Origin: Nocardioides sp. zg-1230 | Lineage (GTDB): Bacteria > Actinomycetota > Actinomycetes > Propionibacteriales > Nocardioidaceae | Direction: 5' to 3' | Assembly: GCF_013155335.1 (NCBI RefSeq) | Contig: NZ_JABJQZ010000007.1 | Span: forward strand, 1-64,000 | Length of the DNA stretch: 64,000 nucleotides | In this document: positions 48,894 to 58,012 of the stretch, piece after piece | How the letters are laid out: every line of letters starts with the position of its first letter | Numbering within the stretch: the first letter of the stretch is position 1 | Translations under genes and position numbers: made by a program | The notes under the pieces: generated by a model | Database searches by the model: none | Seen by the model: the letters and a program-made list of their open reading frames with translations, nothing else | What the model was told of the DNA's origin: nothing

Positions 48894-50213
48894 TCACATC
48901 GGGACGGTCGGCGGTGCGACCGCCTTCGAGTGGTCACCCCAGACCTCGTCGAAGTGTTCGACGTACGCGTCGTGGACCCGGTCGCGCGGGATCATCACCA
49001 CCAGCTCGTCGTTGAGGAGCGAGACATCCGACCAGTTCTCCGAGCCGGTCCACACCGCCCGGGTGGCCGCACCGTCCCAGGTCCCGTCGACCGACATCCA
49101 CTTCTCGTGCACGAAGTGCTCCCAGCCCGAGTCCTCGAAGCCTGTCGCGACGTCGCCGTCGACGTCGAGCGACGCGCTCCTCACCCGGACGCCCGCGGCG
49201 ACCAGGATCTCGACGACCTCCGGACCGGCGGCGCTCACCAGCGCCTGGACGTGACACCCCTGGCGGTGCAGCCCGGCGACCCGCCGGGCCAGGTCGGCGC
49301 CGCGCGCGCCGCGCCAGCCGTACATGCTGATCCGGACCACGGACCGACCGGTGACCCCGCTGCCGGGCAGCGCGTGGCACTCGACCTTGGACAGCCGCTG
49401 CGCGACGGAGTCGTCGTCGGCCGTGCCCGGCGGGCCGGACGGGACGCTCGTGGACACGTCGCCGTGGACCACGTCCAGTGCCGGCTCCGTGACCAGACGG
49501 TCGGCCGCGAGCTCCGCGAAGACCCGGCTGTAGTCGTCGTACAGCTGCTGGCTGCCGGTGAGGGTGACCAGGTCGTTCCAGTGCACGCCCGCGGCGTAGT
49601 CGGTGAGGTTGGCGGAGCCCAGCATGACGACGGTCGCGGCGTCGGCGCCCCCGGAGAACAGGTAGACCTTCATGTGCTGGTTGCCGCGGTCGCCGAGCCG
49701 GCAGCTGGCGTGGCAGACCGTGACGAAGCTGGGCTCCGTGATGGCCCCCCGCGACTCGCCGCGGGCGTGGCAGGCGCCGCTGCTCGAGGCTTCGTCCGGA
49801 CCGATGAGGCGCCGCAGGCGGCGCACGGGCGCGGAGACGAAGTTGTCGTTCAGCACGACCTGCACCGTTACCTGCCGCCGGGTGCACGCCCGCTCGAGCG
49901 CCTCGGCGATGTCGGGCCGGTCGAAGCTGTACGCCGCCAAGCGGATCGTGCCGTGGTCCGGCGTCGCGTCGATCGCCCGTCGGACGTGGTCGGCGATCCG
50001 GTCCTGCGCGGCCTCGTCGCCCGTCGGGTCGTTGAACACGACGTCGGCAGCCGGTGCCTCGGCGACCTGTGCGGCCGCTGACAGGCGAGCGCCCGCGGCC
50101 ACGACGTACGACGACTCCTGCACCCCGCCGCCGGCCGCAGCAGTGACCACCGGCGCCGCGACGGCCGCGACCACGCCCAGCGCCGCCGTTCCCACCAGAA
50201 GAGAGGTTCGCAT
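48894..50213 (-). CDS. Secreted phospholipase D-like protein (copy 2)
   Basis: A 439-aa paralogue of the gene at 47233. The signal peptide is SLLVGTAALGVVAAVAAPVVTAAA. The first domain reads IRLAAYSFDRPDIAEALERA, VQVVLND and HMKVYLFSG with GSANLTD. The second has HEKWMSVDGTWDG followed by TGSENWSD, the only one of the four H-x-K sites in the pair that keeps the D. The ATG at 50213 was chosen because it gives a clean signal peptide. No substrate is known. Confidence 0.83.
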   Translation of the reverse strand: MRTSLLVGTAALGVVAAVAAPVVTAAAGGGVQESSYVVAAGARLSAAAQVAEAPAADVVFNDPTGDEAAQDRIADHVRRAIDATPDHGTIRLAAYSFDRPDIAEALERACTRRQVTVQVVLNDNFVSAPVRRLRRLIGPDEASSSGACHARGESRGAITEPSFVTVCHASCRLGDRGNQHMKVYLFSGGADAATVVMLGSANLTDYAAGVHWNDLVTLTGSQQLYDDYSRVFAELAADRLVTEPALDVVHGDVSTSVPSGPPGTADDDSVAQRLSKVECHALPGSGVTGRSVVRISMYGWRGARGADLARRVAGLHRQGCHVQALVSAAGPEVVEILVAAGVRVRSASLDVDGDVATGFEDSGWEHFVHEKWMSVDGTWDGAATRAVWTGSENWSDVSLLNDELVVMIPRDRVHDAYVEHFDEVWGDHSKAVAPPTVPM

Positions 50214-50561
50214 CTCGACCACCCGATCCCGTCCGGCGGGAGGATTCCCGCCTCTGGGTCGACGCTCGCGCCGGCGCTGTTCCCCGGGCACGGGGCGGGG
50301 ATCTCGAGCACGTCAGGATGTCTGCGCCTGAGCGGGGAAGGCAGTCCCGACGGCCCGCTGTGCGCGGCCGGGCAGGCTCACGCCGTCCCGACAGGTCCCG
50401 GACGGGGCCGGGACCCCAGTCCCACCTCGTGGGAGCACGGGGTGACGCGCGCTCATCCGCTGCGGGTGATTCCCCGGAAGCCGCTTCGTGCGACCGTGCA
50501 GGGTCGGGTCGCGGAGCCCGCACGGGTGGACCGACCCGCCACGCACTACGAGGAGTGAGCG
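50214..50561. other. Intergenic gap before the stress/regulatory patch
   Basis: A 348-bp divergent gap between the leftward PLD-like gene and the rightward DUF1269-like gene. No gene was found. It must hold at least two promoters; no clear hexamer pair stands out. An SD-like GAGGAG lies just before 50562. Confidence 0.5.
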
Positions 50562-51050
50562 ATGACAACCTTCACGGTCTGGAAGTTCGAGGACCCCGAC
50601 GGCGCCCAGCACGCAGCCACGTTGCTCCAGAACGCCGAGGCCGACGGCCTGGTCACGGTGATCGACCACGCCGTGATGACCTGGCCCGCCGGCGCCGACA
50701 AGCCGGAGACCCGTCACTCGCACGACGACGCCAAGCACGGGGCAGCGTGGGGTGCGCTCTGGGGCATCCTCGGGGGCGCGCTCTTCGCGGTGCCCGTCGT
50801 CGGCGGCGTTGTGGGCCTGGCGATCGGCGCCATCGCCAAGTCCACGGAGGGCGCGGGCATCACCAAGGACGACCTCGCCCGGATCCGCACCGAGGTCGTC
50901 GAGGGGACGTCGGCGCTGTTCGTGGTGACCGAGGCAGGCAATCTCGACCGGTTGGGCGAACGCATGCGCGGGACGGACAAGAAGCTGATCACCACCAACC
51001 TCACCGACGCCGAGCGCGCCGTCCTCCTCGAGACGTTCGGCGGCTCCTGA
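50562..51050 (+). CDS. DUF1269-like membrane-associated protein
   Basis: A 162-aa protein. A glycine-zipper helix (AAWGALWGILGGALFAVPVVGGVVGLAIGAIA, about residues 61-93) is followed by DDLARIRTEVVEGTSALFVVTE, the DUF1269 pattern. Family members are membrane-associated and often linked to stress genes. The start is ATG with GAGGAG upstream. No biochemical role is known. Confidence 0.75.
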   Translation: MTTFTVWKFEDPDGAQHAATLLQNAEADGLVTVIDHAVMTWPAGADKPETRHSHDDAKHGAAWGALWGILGGALFAVPVVGGVVGLAIGAIAKSTEGAGITKDDLARIRTEVVEGTSALFVVTEAGNLDRLGERMRGTDKKLITTNLTDAERAVLLETFGGS

Positions 51051-51149
51051 GCGACCCGGATCTCACCCCGAGCGGATGAAGGGCGACCGCATCGGGCGTC
51101 CTACGTTGCTGTGGAGAGCTTGCTCGCACCACACACGGAGGGAAGAGCC

Positions 51150-51578
51150 ATGACCGAGTCGACCGGGTCGCGCCGCCAGACCGCACCCCCCGAGGAGCCC
51201 GGCGCCTGGGCCCAGGGACTGATCCTGTTCGCCGCCGTCATGATGTTCGTCGGGGGCGGCTTCCAGGCCATCGCCGGCCTGGCGGCCATCTTCGAGAACG
51301 AGTTCTACACCGTCACCCCCAACTACGTCCTCGAGTTCGACGTCACCGCGTGGGGATGGATCCACCTGCTGCTCGGGGTGATCGTGGTCTTCGCCGGCTA
51401 CGGCCTGCTCTCCGGCCAGACGTGGGCGCGGGTGGTCGGCATCGTGCTGGCCTCCGTGAGTGCACTGGTGAACTTCGCGTTCATCCCCTACTACCCGTTC
51501 TGGTCCCTCGCCATCATCGCCCTGGACGTCTTCATCATCTGGGCGCTGGCGACCCAGGCGCGCGCGTTCAGGCTCTGA
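51150..51578 (+). CDS. Four-helix membrane protein (DUF7144-like)
   Basis: A 142-aa protein with four transmembrane segments: GLILFAAVMMFVGGGFQAIAGL, WGWIHLLLGVIVVFAGYGLL, WARVVGIVLASVSALVNF and FWSLAIIALDVFIIWAL. The conserved W-G-W-I-H-L is typical of this actinobacterial family. The ATG at 51150 is preceded by GGAGGGAAGAG. It is frequent near stress and sigma-B-type genes; function unknown. Confidence 0.8.
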   Translation: MTESTGSRRQTAPPEEPGAWAQGLILFAAVMMFVGGGFQAIAGLAAIFENEFYTVTPNYVLEFDVTAWGWIHLLLGVIVVFAGYGLLSGQTWARVVGIVLASVSALVNFAFIPYYPFWSLAIIALDVFIIWALATQARAFRL

Positions 51579-51818
51579 CGTCACGGGCTGCCCGCGAGGC
51601 TGGCTGGATGGGCCCCGCGGGCAGTTCCCCGTCGCCCCGATCACGTCCCCCGGGTCAGGTCGTCCGCAGTCATCGACGCTACGCCGCACGCTCGGGGAAG
51701 GCCACGCTGTCCAGACCGCGAGCTCCTGTTGCTGCCCTGACACCCGGCGTATCGTCGTGAACCGAAAGGTGTCGCCCGGCCCGCTTCGCGACTCGCTTGG
51801 AAGGGTGGGGGGTGCAGG

Positions 51819-52226
51819 ATGTCACGCCGTGCGCCGGACTGGACTCGTCGAGCCAGCTTCGACGCGGACCCGGTCAGCGCCTCCCTCGCCCGCTCCTTCG
51901 TCGTGGACCAGCTCGTGCACGACGAGCTGGCGCACCTGGTGGACCCGGTGCGCCTGGTGACGAGCGAGCTGGCCACCAACGCCATCCTCCACGCGCGCAC
52001 ACGGTTCACCGTGACCCTCGAACGCACCGAGGACCTCGTCGTGCTGACGGTGGGCGACCACTCCCCCCGCACCCCGGTCCGGCGGGCAACGGGGCCCACG
52101 GGATACTCGGGTCGCGGGCTGGACATCGTCGCCAGGACGAGCCTCGACTGGGGAGTGGACGCCTCCCGGGACGCCTCCAAGCAGGTGTGGGCGTCGTTCT
52201 CCGTCGACGGACACGCGCCACCGTAG
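51819..52226 (+). CDS. RsbW-like HATPase (anti-sigma/serine kinase)
   Basis: A 135-aa GHKL ATPase of the HATPase_c_2 type. The N-box is SELATNAILHA (N54), the G1-box VGDHS (D80), and the G2-box GYSGRGLDIV (G98, G100). Such proteins bind a sigma factor or phosphorylate a STAS anti-anti-sigma protein in partner-switching modules. No sigma factor gene is next to it. A STAS gene lies converging 41 bp away. Confidence 0.88.
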   Translation: MSRRAPDWTRRASFDADPVSASLARSFVVDQLVHDELAHLVDPVRLVTSELATNAILHARTRFTVTLERTEDLVVLTVGDHSPRTPVRRATGPTGYSGRGLDIVARTSLDWGVDASRDASKQVWASFSVDGHAPP

Positions 52227-52267
52227 GACGCACGCCGCGGGCGTCAGGCGCAGGGCGTCACCCGTTG

Positions 52268-52585
52268 TCACACGCGTGCAGGGGCATCGGACGCGAGCAT
52301 CCCGCGCAGGCGCGTGAACGTCGCGTTCGGCTGCTCCACGTGCACCCGCGCACCGAGACGCTCGGCGCGCTGGGCGAAGTCGACGAGTGACCGCATGCAC
52401 GCGAGATCGACGAACTGCAGCCTTCCGACGTCGAGGCGCGCCTCCTGCCCCGGTCGTACGGTGACGCCCTGCAGTGCGCCGATCAGGTCGTCGAGGACCG
52501 AGAAGTCCGCCTCACCGACCAGCCGGATCCGCCACGCGCCGTCGGAGGTGTCGCAGGAGACACGGAGAAGTTCGGTGGTCGACAT
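52268..52585 (-). CDS. STAS-domain protein lacking the conserved phospho-serine
   Basis: A 105-aa STAS fold: WRIRLVGEADFSVLDDLIGAL, ARLDVGRLQFVDLACMRSLVDFAQRAERLG and ATFTRLRGML. Where SpoIIAA/RsbV has D-S-S-G-L, this has D60-L-A-C-M, so the phosphorylation serine is missing. It may be an unregulated antagonist of the adjacent ATPase or a degenerate partner. The ATG at 52585 gives the domain its normal length; an upstream frame extension is not needed. It is convergent with the HATPase. Confidence 0.8.
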   Translation of the reverse strand: MSTTELLRVSCDTSDGAWRIRLVGEADFSVLDDLIGALQGVTVRPGQEARLDVGRLQFVDLACMRSLVDFAQRAERLGARVHVEQPNATFTRLRGMLASDAPARV

Positions 52586-52736
52586 GAGGTCCCAGCTCCG
52601 GAGCGGAACCCAAGTCCGCCCACTCGTACTAGACGGGAACGGCATCGAATCTGTGACGGTGCACGACAAGCCCTCGGTACGTTCGACGGTACGCCCGCTC
52701 CGTCGAGAAGACCAGCAGGTATGGACAGGGGGTGGC

Positions 52737-53108
52737 TCAGCCGACCGGCTCGGCCGCCCATCGCTTCGCGGACTCGAGGTCGGCGAGTGGGAACGTGCGC
52801 GCCTGTCCCGGCCAGAGCACGCTGAAGATCCTGATCGTCGGCCCTGCCCAGCGCGCGTCAGTCACGATGGCGATCCGCTCGAACGACGCCGGGTGACGGA
52901 CACCGAGCTTGAGGTCCTCCCAGGCTGCTTCCTTCTCGTACTCGTCGAACTCCGGGCCGAGCACGTAGACGAGGCGCACCTTCCCGTGCTCGGCGATGGC
53001 TGCATCGATCGCCGGCACGACCACGTCGCGGTAGTCGTCCTCGTCGACGTCATCGACGGCCTCGAGCCCCAGAACCCCTGGCGGCATCCCACTGAGCAGC
53101 TTGATCAT
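52737..53108 (-). CDS. SpoIIAA-like (STAS/SEC14-type, DUF3478) protein
   Basis: A 123-aa protein: MIKLLSGMPPGVLGLEAVDDVDEDDYRDVVVPAIDAAI, then a central strand VRLVYVLGPEF, and WAGPTIRIFSVLWPGQARTFPLADLESAKRWAA. This matches the SpoIIAA-like family, which has a STAS-like fold but binds lipids or unknown partners. No phosphorylation role is known. It is divergent from nothing; leftward. Confidence 0.8.
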   Translation of the reverse strand: MIKLLSGMPPGVLGLEAVDDVDEDDYRDVVVPAIDAAIAEHGKVRLVYVLGPEFDEYEKEAAWEDLKLGVRHPASFERIAIVTDARWAGPTIRIFSVLWPGQARTFPLADLESAKRWAAEPVG

Positions 53109-53489
53109 GTCGCCACGCTAGGCAACCGGCGCGGGTCAGAGGTCACCCGTCGTGGATGAGGCATCCTCCGCAGCCGGGGTGGAACCGTGGTCCCAGAAGA
53201 AGCAGCTCGAGGCAGACGTCGAGGCTCTTGAACGCGACGCGAGCGATGCCGTCGGTTCCTAGCGACGCAACCGTCGGGGCTCTGACTCCTAGGTACTGTC
53301 CTCGGTGCACCCACGAGGCTCGGCGCTGGGCAGGTCCCACTGCTCATCGGTCAGGTCCCTCGGGTACGGCGTGTGCTCCCTCACCGCCCCAGCGGTGCAC
53401 GTCGCGTCGCTGGCCCCCCCGGGGCACAGAGCCTGGCCACGCTCCAGTCGCGCCGTCGACCGACTCGAAGAACTGACCGCGTCGCTTTC
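53109..53489. other. Gap between the SpoIIAA-like gene and the Cys-rich gene
   Basis: A 381-bp gap. A short leftward frame (53143-53340) reads SLDVCLELLLLGPRFHPGCGGC, but it has no SD and no family. It may be the relic of a gene. Confidence 0.4.
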
Positions 53490-54443
53490 TCACAAGGCCG
53501 AGGCCGGCTGCTGCGTGTGGCTGTGCTGACCGCACCCGCAGTCCTCATCGTGGTCACTGCTGGCGACAGCTGCGGGCTTGCACTTCTCGTACTCGCCGAG
53601 CAGGTCCTCAAGGATCTCCCTCTTCTTCCGGTCGCACTCGTCCCGCGCGGCCTTGTCCTGGCACTCCAGCAGGGCCCGCCGGCCTTCGAGCTCGATGACG
53701 GCCTGCCACGCGGCGTAGCTGCACTGGAGGGCCTTGCACAGGCAGTCCATGTAGGCGTTCACGTGCGCGAAGCCGCCGAACAGCCCGCCACCGGCCAGCC
53801 GGTGCTTGAGGACGAGGTAGGTGGCGTAGAGCGCGACGACGTTCTCCTTGCTCGCCGACTTGGACTCCTCGTCGAGCTTTGCCACCGCGGCGCGGATCTC
53901 GGAGGTCTGTTGGGGGATCTCGGTGGCGAGGTCGATCAGCGAGCCGAAGCACGCCTGGTTCCACGTTGCCGCGGCCCGGTACTTCGCGATCAGTCCCGCG
54001 AGACTGCTCACCGTCTCGTCCTCGCTCGGCTCGTGCGGGTAATCGCAGTCGCCCACGCAGCACCCGGTCGTGGAGGCGCCCGAGCACTCCGTGATGGCCG
54101 CGGTGACGGTCCGGAGCGACTCCTTGAGGCACTTGCGCTGGTCGTCGTCGAGGAGGCACTTGAGGCGCTCCTTGATCGACGTCTTGCCGCCGGAGTCCTT
54201 GCCGTAGAGGGTCTTCTTCGACCACGCGACGTCGGCCTCGGCGTCAGCCCTGGCCTTCGAGTACGCCGCCCGCGCCAGGTCGTACTTCTCCTGGAAGCCC
54301 TCGAGTGCCTGTGCGGACTCCTCTGCGACCTCCGCCTGCTTCTTGTACCGCTCCGTGGCGCAGGCGACCCCGACGATGTCGCAGCCGTCGCACGCGCTGG
54401 AATCGGTCGGGTCCTGCGTCTGGGTTCCCGTGCTCGTGTCCAT
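53490..54443 (-). CDS. Cysteine-rich soluble protein, divergent from the eCIS operon
   Basis: A 317-aa protein with 18 cysteines by eye, many in pairs: CDGC (near 20), TGCC, DCLCK, and CGC in the His/Asp-rich C-terminus (DHDEDCGCGQHSH). The rest is helical and charged (about 35-110, and KENVVALYATYLVLKHRL). There is no signal peptide or membrane helix. I do not recognise a family. An AGAGG SD has proper spacing only for the ATG at 54443. It starts 135 bp from the first eCIS gene on the other strand, so it could be a cargo, a structural accessory or an unrelated neighbour; metal-binding is possible. Confidence 0.7.
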   Translation of the reverse strand: MDTSTGTQTQDPTDSSACDGCDIVGVACATERYKKQAEVAEESAQALEGFQEKYDLARAAYSKARADAEADVAWSKKTLYGKDSGGKTSIKERLKCLLDDDQRKCLKESLRTVTAAITECSGASTTGCCVGDCDYPHEPSEDETVSSLAGLIAKYRAAATWNQACFGSLIDLATEIPQQTSEIRAAVAKLDEESKSASKENVVALYATYLVLKHRLAGGGLFGGFAHVNAYMDCLCKALQCSYAAWQAVIELEGRRALLECQDKAARDECDRKKREILEDLLGEYEKCKPAAVASSDHDEDCGCGQHSHTQQPASAL

Positions 54444-54577
54444 GCTCATCCTCTTCTCCCGTGGACGTCCGCCCACCCTGCGCGCACCGATCCTGCGCGG
54501 CAGGTGTCACGAGGGCGTCGCGAACCGACCACCCCGGCCGCGACGCGAGGGTGACGGAGCGCCTGCACGATGCCCGC
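54444..54577. promoter_or_regulatory. Divergent promoter region, Cys-rich gene and eCIS operon
   Basis: This 134-bp gap must hold the promoters for both directions. No canonical hexamers stand out. A GTG at 54551 is in frame with the DUF4255 gene and could extend it by nine residues. Confidence 0.5.
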
Positions 54578-55183
54578 ATGGCGGGTTATCAGGCGCTGGC
54601 GGCGGTGGGGCGCAGCGTGGTGCACGTCCTGAACGCCGGCTACCTGACCGAGCTGCCCGGACCGGCGAGGCGACCCACCGCCGTGCTGGCCGGCACGGCC
54701 GACTTCGACGAGGTCAACAGCAGTCCCACCGCGGTCATCCGCTATCCGGCGGTGTCCGTCTACTGCTACCGCATCAGCGTCGACCGCGAGACGCGGCCGG
54801 GATGGTCTGCCGTGGGAGCGGGCGACGGCATCCCGCGGATCCCCCTGCGCATGCACCTCATGCTCGCCGCCTGGGATCGCATTGTGGAGAACGAGCTGGA
54901 ATGGCTCGGACTCACCGCTCGCCTGCTCGAGGCCAACAGCATCCTGACCGGACCCCGCCTCGACCCCACCGGCGACTGGAACCCCGGTGACCTGGTGCAG
55001 CTCGTCCCGGACGACCTGGCGCTCGACTCGATGAGCGAGGCGTTCCAGGCGCTCACCACCGACTACCGCCTGTGCCTGTCCTACCTGGCCCGCGTGATCG
55101 TCATCGACGCACCTCACAGCCCGTTGGCCGAGCGGGTCACCACCGTGGCCAACGCCGTCGAGTCGGACGGCGTCCTGCCATGA
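54578..55183 (+). CDS. Pvc16-like DUF4255 protein (eCIS cap/terminator)
   Basis: A 201-aa protein starting MAGYQALAAVGRSVVHVLN, typical of the Pvc16/DUF4255 N-terminus. It continues with YPAVSVYCYRISVDRETRPG, IPLRMHLMLAAWDRIVENELEWLGLTARLLEANSILTG and LCLSYLARVIVID. In the Photorhabdus and Serratia particles the equivalent (Pvc16/Afp16) ends the tube and sheath. Here it begins the operon rather than ending it. Its stop overlaps the next gene. The start could instead be GTG 54551. Confidence 0.82.
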   Translation: MAGYQALAAVGRSVVHVLNAGYLTELPGPARRPTAVLAGTADFDEVNSSPTAVIRYPAVSVYCYRISVDRETRPGWSAVGAGDGIPRIPLRMHLMLAAWDRIVENELEWLGLTARLLEANSILTGPRLDPTGDWNPGDLVQLVPDDLALDSMSEAFQALTTDYRLCLSYLARVIVIDAPHSPLAERVTTVANAVESDGVLP

Positions 55184-56091
55184 GCACCGACCTCGGCACC
55201 CTCGGCCGGACGGCGGTCGCCCACCGTCTCGCGCTGGCCGTCGTGCCCCTGGACGCCGTCACCCGTCACGAGGTCCCGCCCGGGGTCCTGGTGGGGCGCG
55301 AGACCGCGAGGTCCATGGAGCATGCCCGACGTCGCAGCAGCCGGGGACGACCCGACCCCGAGAGGCCGACGATCCGGGTGCGCCCGGCGGCCGGCGCGTA
55401 CGTCGTGCTGCACGACGCGACGGTCCCCCGGGTGCCGCCTGACGGGAGTCCACCGGGCGCCCAGCCCGTCCTCACCGTCCGCATCGTGGATCCGGCAGGT
55501 CGCTGGATACCTCGACGGTGCCGCGTCCCGGTCTGGCCGCTCCCTCAGGTGCGGGCACCCGAGGACCCCGTCCTGCCCGGTCCGGCCGTCCCGGCGGCGA
55601 GCCGCAGCATCCGGCCCTGGCTCCTGCCCGGCCCCGCCTACGCCGTAGCCGGCGGCGGCACCGCTGTCCGGCTGCGCGTGGTCCGCGGGGGCATCCCCGT
55701 CCGTTGGGCCCGCGCCGAGGTCTTCGACGGTGCCGGCCAGCGCCTCGGATGGGGCCACGGCGACGCGCACGGGGAGGTGCTCGTGGTGCTCGACCAGCTC
55801 GGACCGGGCATGCCGACCGCCGACGTACAGGTGGCCGTACGCGTCCACCGACCGGGACCGCTACCCGCCGGCACCCCCGCGGTCACCGCCCGCGACCTCG
55901 CCGCCGACCCGCTGGCCGACCTGCCGGTCGAGGTGCTGCCCAGGCAGCAGGTCCCGGCCGGGTCCTTCGAGGACGACGCCACGATCGGCGTCGCGGTCCC
56001 CAACGGCTTCGTCACAGCCGCCGTCGACCTGGCAGCGTCGCTCACCCCCGGGCGAGCAGTTCGGCTCCCCGACATCAGCTTCACGCCCTAA
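55180..56091 (+). CDS. eCIS-locus accessory protein, beta-sandwich type
   Basis: A 303-aa protein. It has two regions resembling carboxypeptidase-regulatory-like or Ig-type modules: VLTVRIVDPAGRWIPRRCRVPV (near 90) and VRLRVVRGGIPVRWARAEVFDGAGQRLGWGHGDAHGEVLVVL (around 160-200). The last part ends in DISFTP. It is rich in Pro/Arg and has no transmembrane helix. Such proteins occur beside Pvc16-like genes in actinobacterial CIS loci, but a role is not established. Its start overlaps the DUF4255 stop. Confidence 0.65.
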   Translation: MSTDLGTLGRTAVAHRLALAVVPLDAVTRHEVPPGVLVGRETARSMEHARRRSSRGRPDPERPTIRVRPAAGAYVVLHDATVPRVPPDGSPPGAQPVLTVRIVDPAGRWIPRRCRVPVWPLPQVRAPEDPVLPGPAVPAASRSIRPWLLPGPAYAVAGGGTAVRLRVVRGGIPVRWARAEVFDGAGQRLGWGHGDAHGEVLVVLDQLGPGMPTADVQVAVRVHRPGPLPAGTPAVTARDLAADPLADLPVEVLPRQQVPAGSFEDDATIGVAVPNGFVTAAVDLAASLTPGRAVRLPDISFTP

Positions 56092-56109
56092 CCAGCCCAG
56101 GAGGCCGCC

Positions 56110-57960
56110 ATGCCCGAGTACCTGACTCCCGGCGTCTATGTCGAGGAGACCAGCTTCCGGTCCCGCTCGATCGAGGGAGTCCCGACGAGCACGGCCGGGA
56201 TGGCCGGTGCGACCGAGTACGGCCCCGTGGCCCATCCCGCCAACAACGTCGCGATGGCGACCGGGCCCGTGCTGGTCACCAGTCCGACGGAGTACGAGCG
56301 GTTCTTCGGCGGCCTCACCATCGACTTCGCCCCGTGCCGGCTGGCGCTGGCTGCCAGGTCGTTCTTCGCCAACGGCGGACGGCGCCTCTACGTCCAGCGG
56401 GTGTTCGTCCCGACGGCGGACGGGGCGGGTGCGGGACCGGACGGGGACCTGGCCCGGCTCGACATCCCCGCCGGCGCGAACCCACCCCGGCTGCAGTGGT
56501 GCGCGCGCTGGCCCGGCACGGCCGGTGCCCGCGTGCGAGTGGCGGTCAGGTTCCGGCGCAGCAAGAACGTCCAGGTCGGCACCTCGCTGCGCACCGTCCT
56601 GCCGGGCGCGGCTGTCGAGACGGCGGCACTCGACGCCCAGGGCAGAGCGCCGTCGATCCCGGACGAGCAGGCGCCGACCGCGCTGCGGATCGTCAAGCTC
56701 CAGGACGGCGCACTGGGCTACGACGACGGCAGCGGCGGCTTCGTCGCGCCCGCCGCTGGCCAGGCCGCCTTCCACATCACCCTCGACGTGGAAGTCCGCC
56801 TCGGTGACCGGGTCGACGTGTACAACGGCCTGGAGCTCGGCAGCGAGCATCGGCGCTACATCCGCGAGGTCCTCCAGGACGTCGACCCGGCCGACGACGC
56901 CTGCCTGGTCTGGCTCACCCTCCCCACGCCGGCGGTCGGGCAGCCCCCGGCGCCCGAGCCCACCCCGATCCAGATGCTCACCGCCCTGCTCGCCGCGGGT
57001 CCCGACGGGGCCTACCTGGTCGGCGGGAGCGAGGGCGGGGCGATGTCGCCCGCAGCGCTCGAGGGCGAGAAGGCCGGGACCGACACCCTGGATCCCGCCA
57101 CCGGTCTCAATGCCCTCGGCGAGATCGACGACATCGCCATTGTGGCAATGCCCGACACCACGAACTTCGACGACCTGGACAACGCGATCACCGCGGTCGA
57201 CGCACTCCTGGGCCACTGTGAGCAGGACCGCTACCGCATCGCCATCATCGACCCGCCGCAGGACAGCTCGATCTCGGAGGTTCGCGCCTTCCGGTCCCGG
57301 TTCGACAGCAAGTACGGCGCGCTCTACTACCCGTGGCTCCGGATCGTCGACCCCACCCAGTCCTTCGACCCGGAGCTGCCGGCCCAGCTGCTCGACGTAC
57401 CCCCGTCGGGTGCCGTCGCCGGGATCTACGCGCGGTCCGACATCGAGCGGGGCGTCCACAAGGCACCGGCCAACGAGGTGGTCCGAGGCATCACGCAGTT
57501 CGTCACCAACGTCACCTACGACCGGCAGTCGGTGCTCAACCCCGAGGGGATCAACGCCCTGCGGTTCTTCGAGGGACGGGCCAACCGGGTCTGGGGCGCA
57601 CGCACGATCTCCTCGGACCCGGAGTGGAAGTACGTCAACGTGAGGCGGCTCTTCATCTACCTCGAGCACTCCATCGACAAGGCCACCCAATGGGCGGTGT
57701 TCGAGCCCAACAACGAGCGGCTCTGGGGTTCCGTCCGTCAGTCGATCGAGGACTTCCTCATCTCGGTCTGGCAGACCGGGGCCCTGATGGGGACCCGCCC
57801 CGAGGAGGCCTTCTTCGTCCGGTGCGACCGGACGACCATGACCCAGAACGACCTCGACAACGGCCGGATGATCTGCCTGATCGGCGTCGCGCCGACCTAC
57901 CCGGCCGAGTTCGTGATCTTCCGCATCGGCCAGTGGACGGCCGACTCACGACGCAGCTGA
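56110..57960 (+). CDS. Contractile tail sheath protein A
   Basis: A 616-aa sheath protein of the phage-tail/eCIS type. The N-terminus LTPGVYVEETSFRSRSIEGVPTSTAGMAG is the sheath signature. A large middle domain contains TNFDDLDNAITAVDALLGHCEQDRYRIAIID, and the C-terminus reads WAVFEPNNERLWGSVRQSIEDFLISVWQTGALMGTRPEEAFFVRCDRTTMT, ending in the conserved PTYPAEFVIFRIGQ. It forms the contracting outer cylinder. An AGGAGG SD lies 6 bp before the ATG. Confidence 0.93.
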   Translation: MPEYLTPGVYVEETSFRSRSIEGVPTSTAGMAGATEYGPVAHPANNVAMATGPVLVTSPTEYERFFGGLTIDFAPCRLALAARSFFANGGRRLYVQRVFVPTADGAGAGPDGDLARLDIPAGANPPRLQWCARWPGTAGARVRVAVRFRRSKNVQVGTSLRTVLPGAAVETAALDAQGRAPSIPDEQAPTALRIVKLQDGALGYDDGSGGFVAPAAGQAAFHITLDVEVRLGDRVDVYNGLELGSEHRRYIREVLQDVDPADDACLVWLTLPTPAVGQPPAPEPTPIQMLTALLAAGPDGAYLVGGSEGGAMSPAALEGEKAGTDTLDPATGLNALGEIDDIAIVAMPDTTNFDDLDNAITAVDALLGHCEQDRYRIAIIDPPQDSSISEVRAFRSRFDSKYGALYYPWLRIVDPTQSFDPELPAQLLDVPPSGAVAGIYARSDIERGVHKAPANEVVRGITQFVTNVTYDRQSVLNPEGINALRFFEGRANRVWGARTISSDPEWKYVNVRRLFIYLEHSIDKATQWAVFEPNNERLWGSVRQSIEDFLISVWQTGALMGTRPEEAFFVRCDRTTMTQNDLDNGRMICLIGVAPTYPAEFVIFRIGQWTADSRRS

Positions 57961-58012
57961 GGGACCGCGGCCGGACAGCGGCCGGCGACCCACCGAGACC
58001 AGGAGGTTCCAG

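Noticed and set aside
53143..53340. 65-aa leftward frame
   Set aside because: No SD, no family; kept only as a possible relic in the gap entry.
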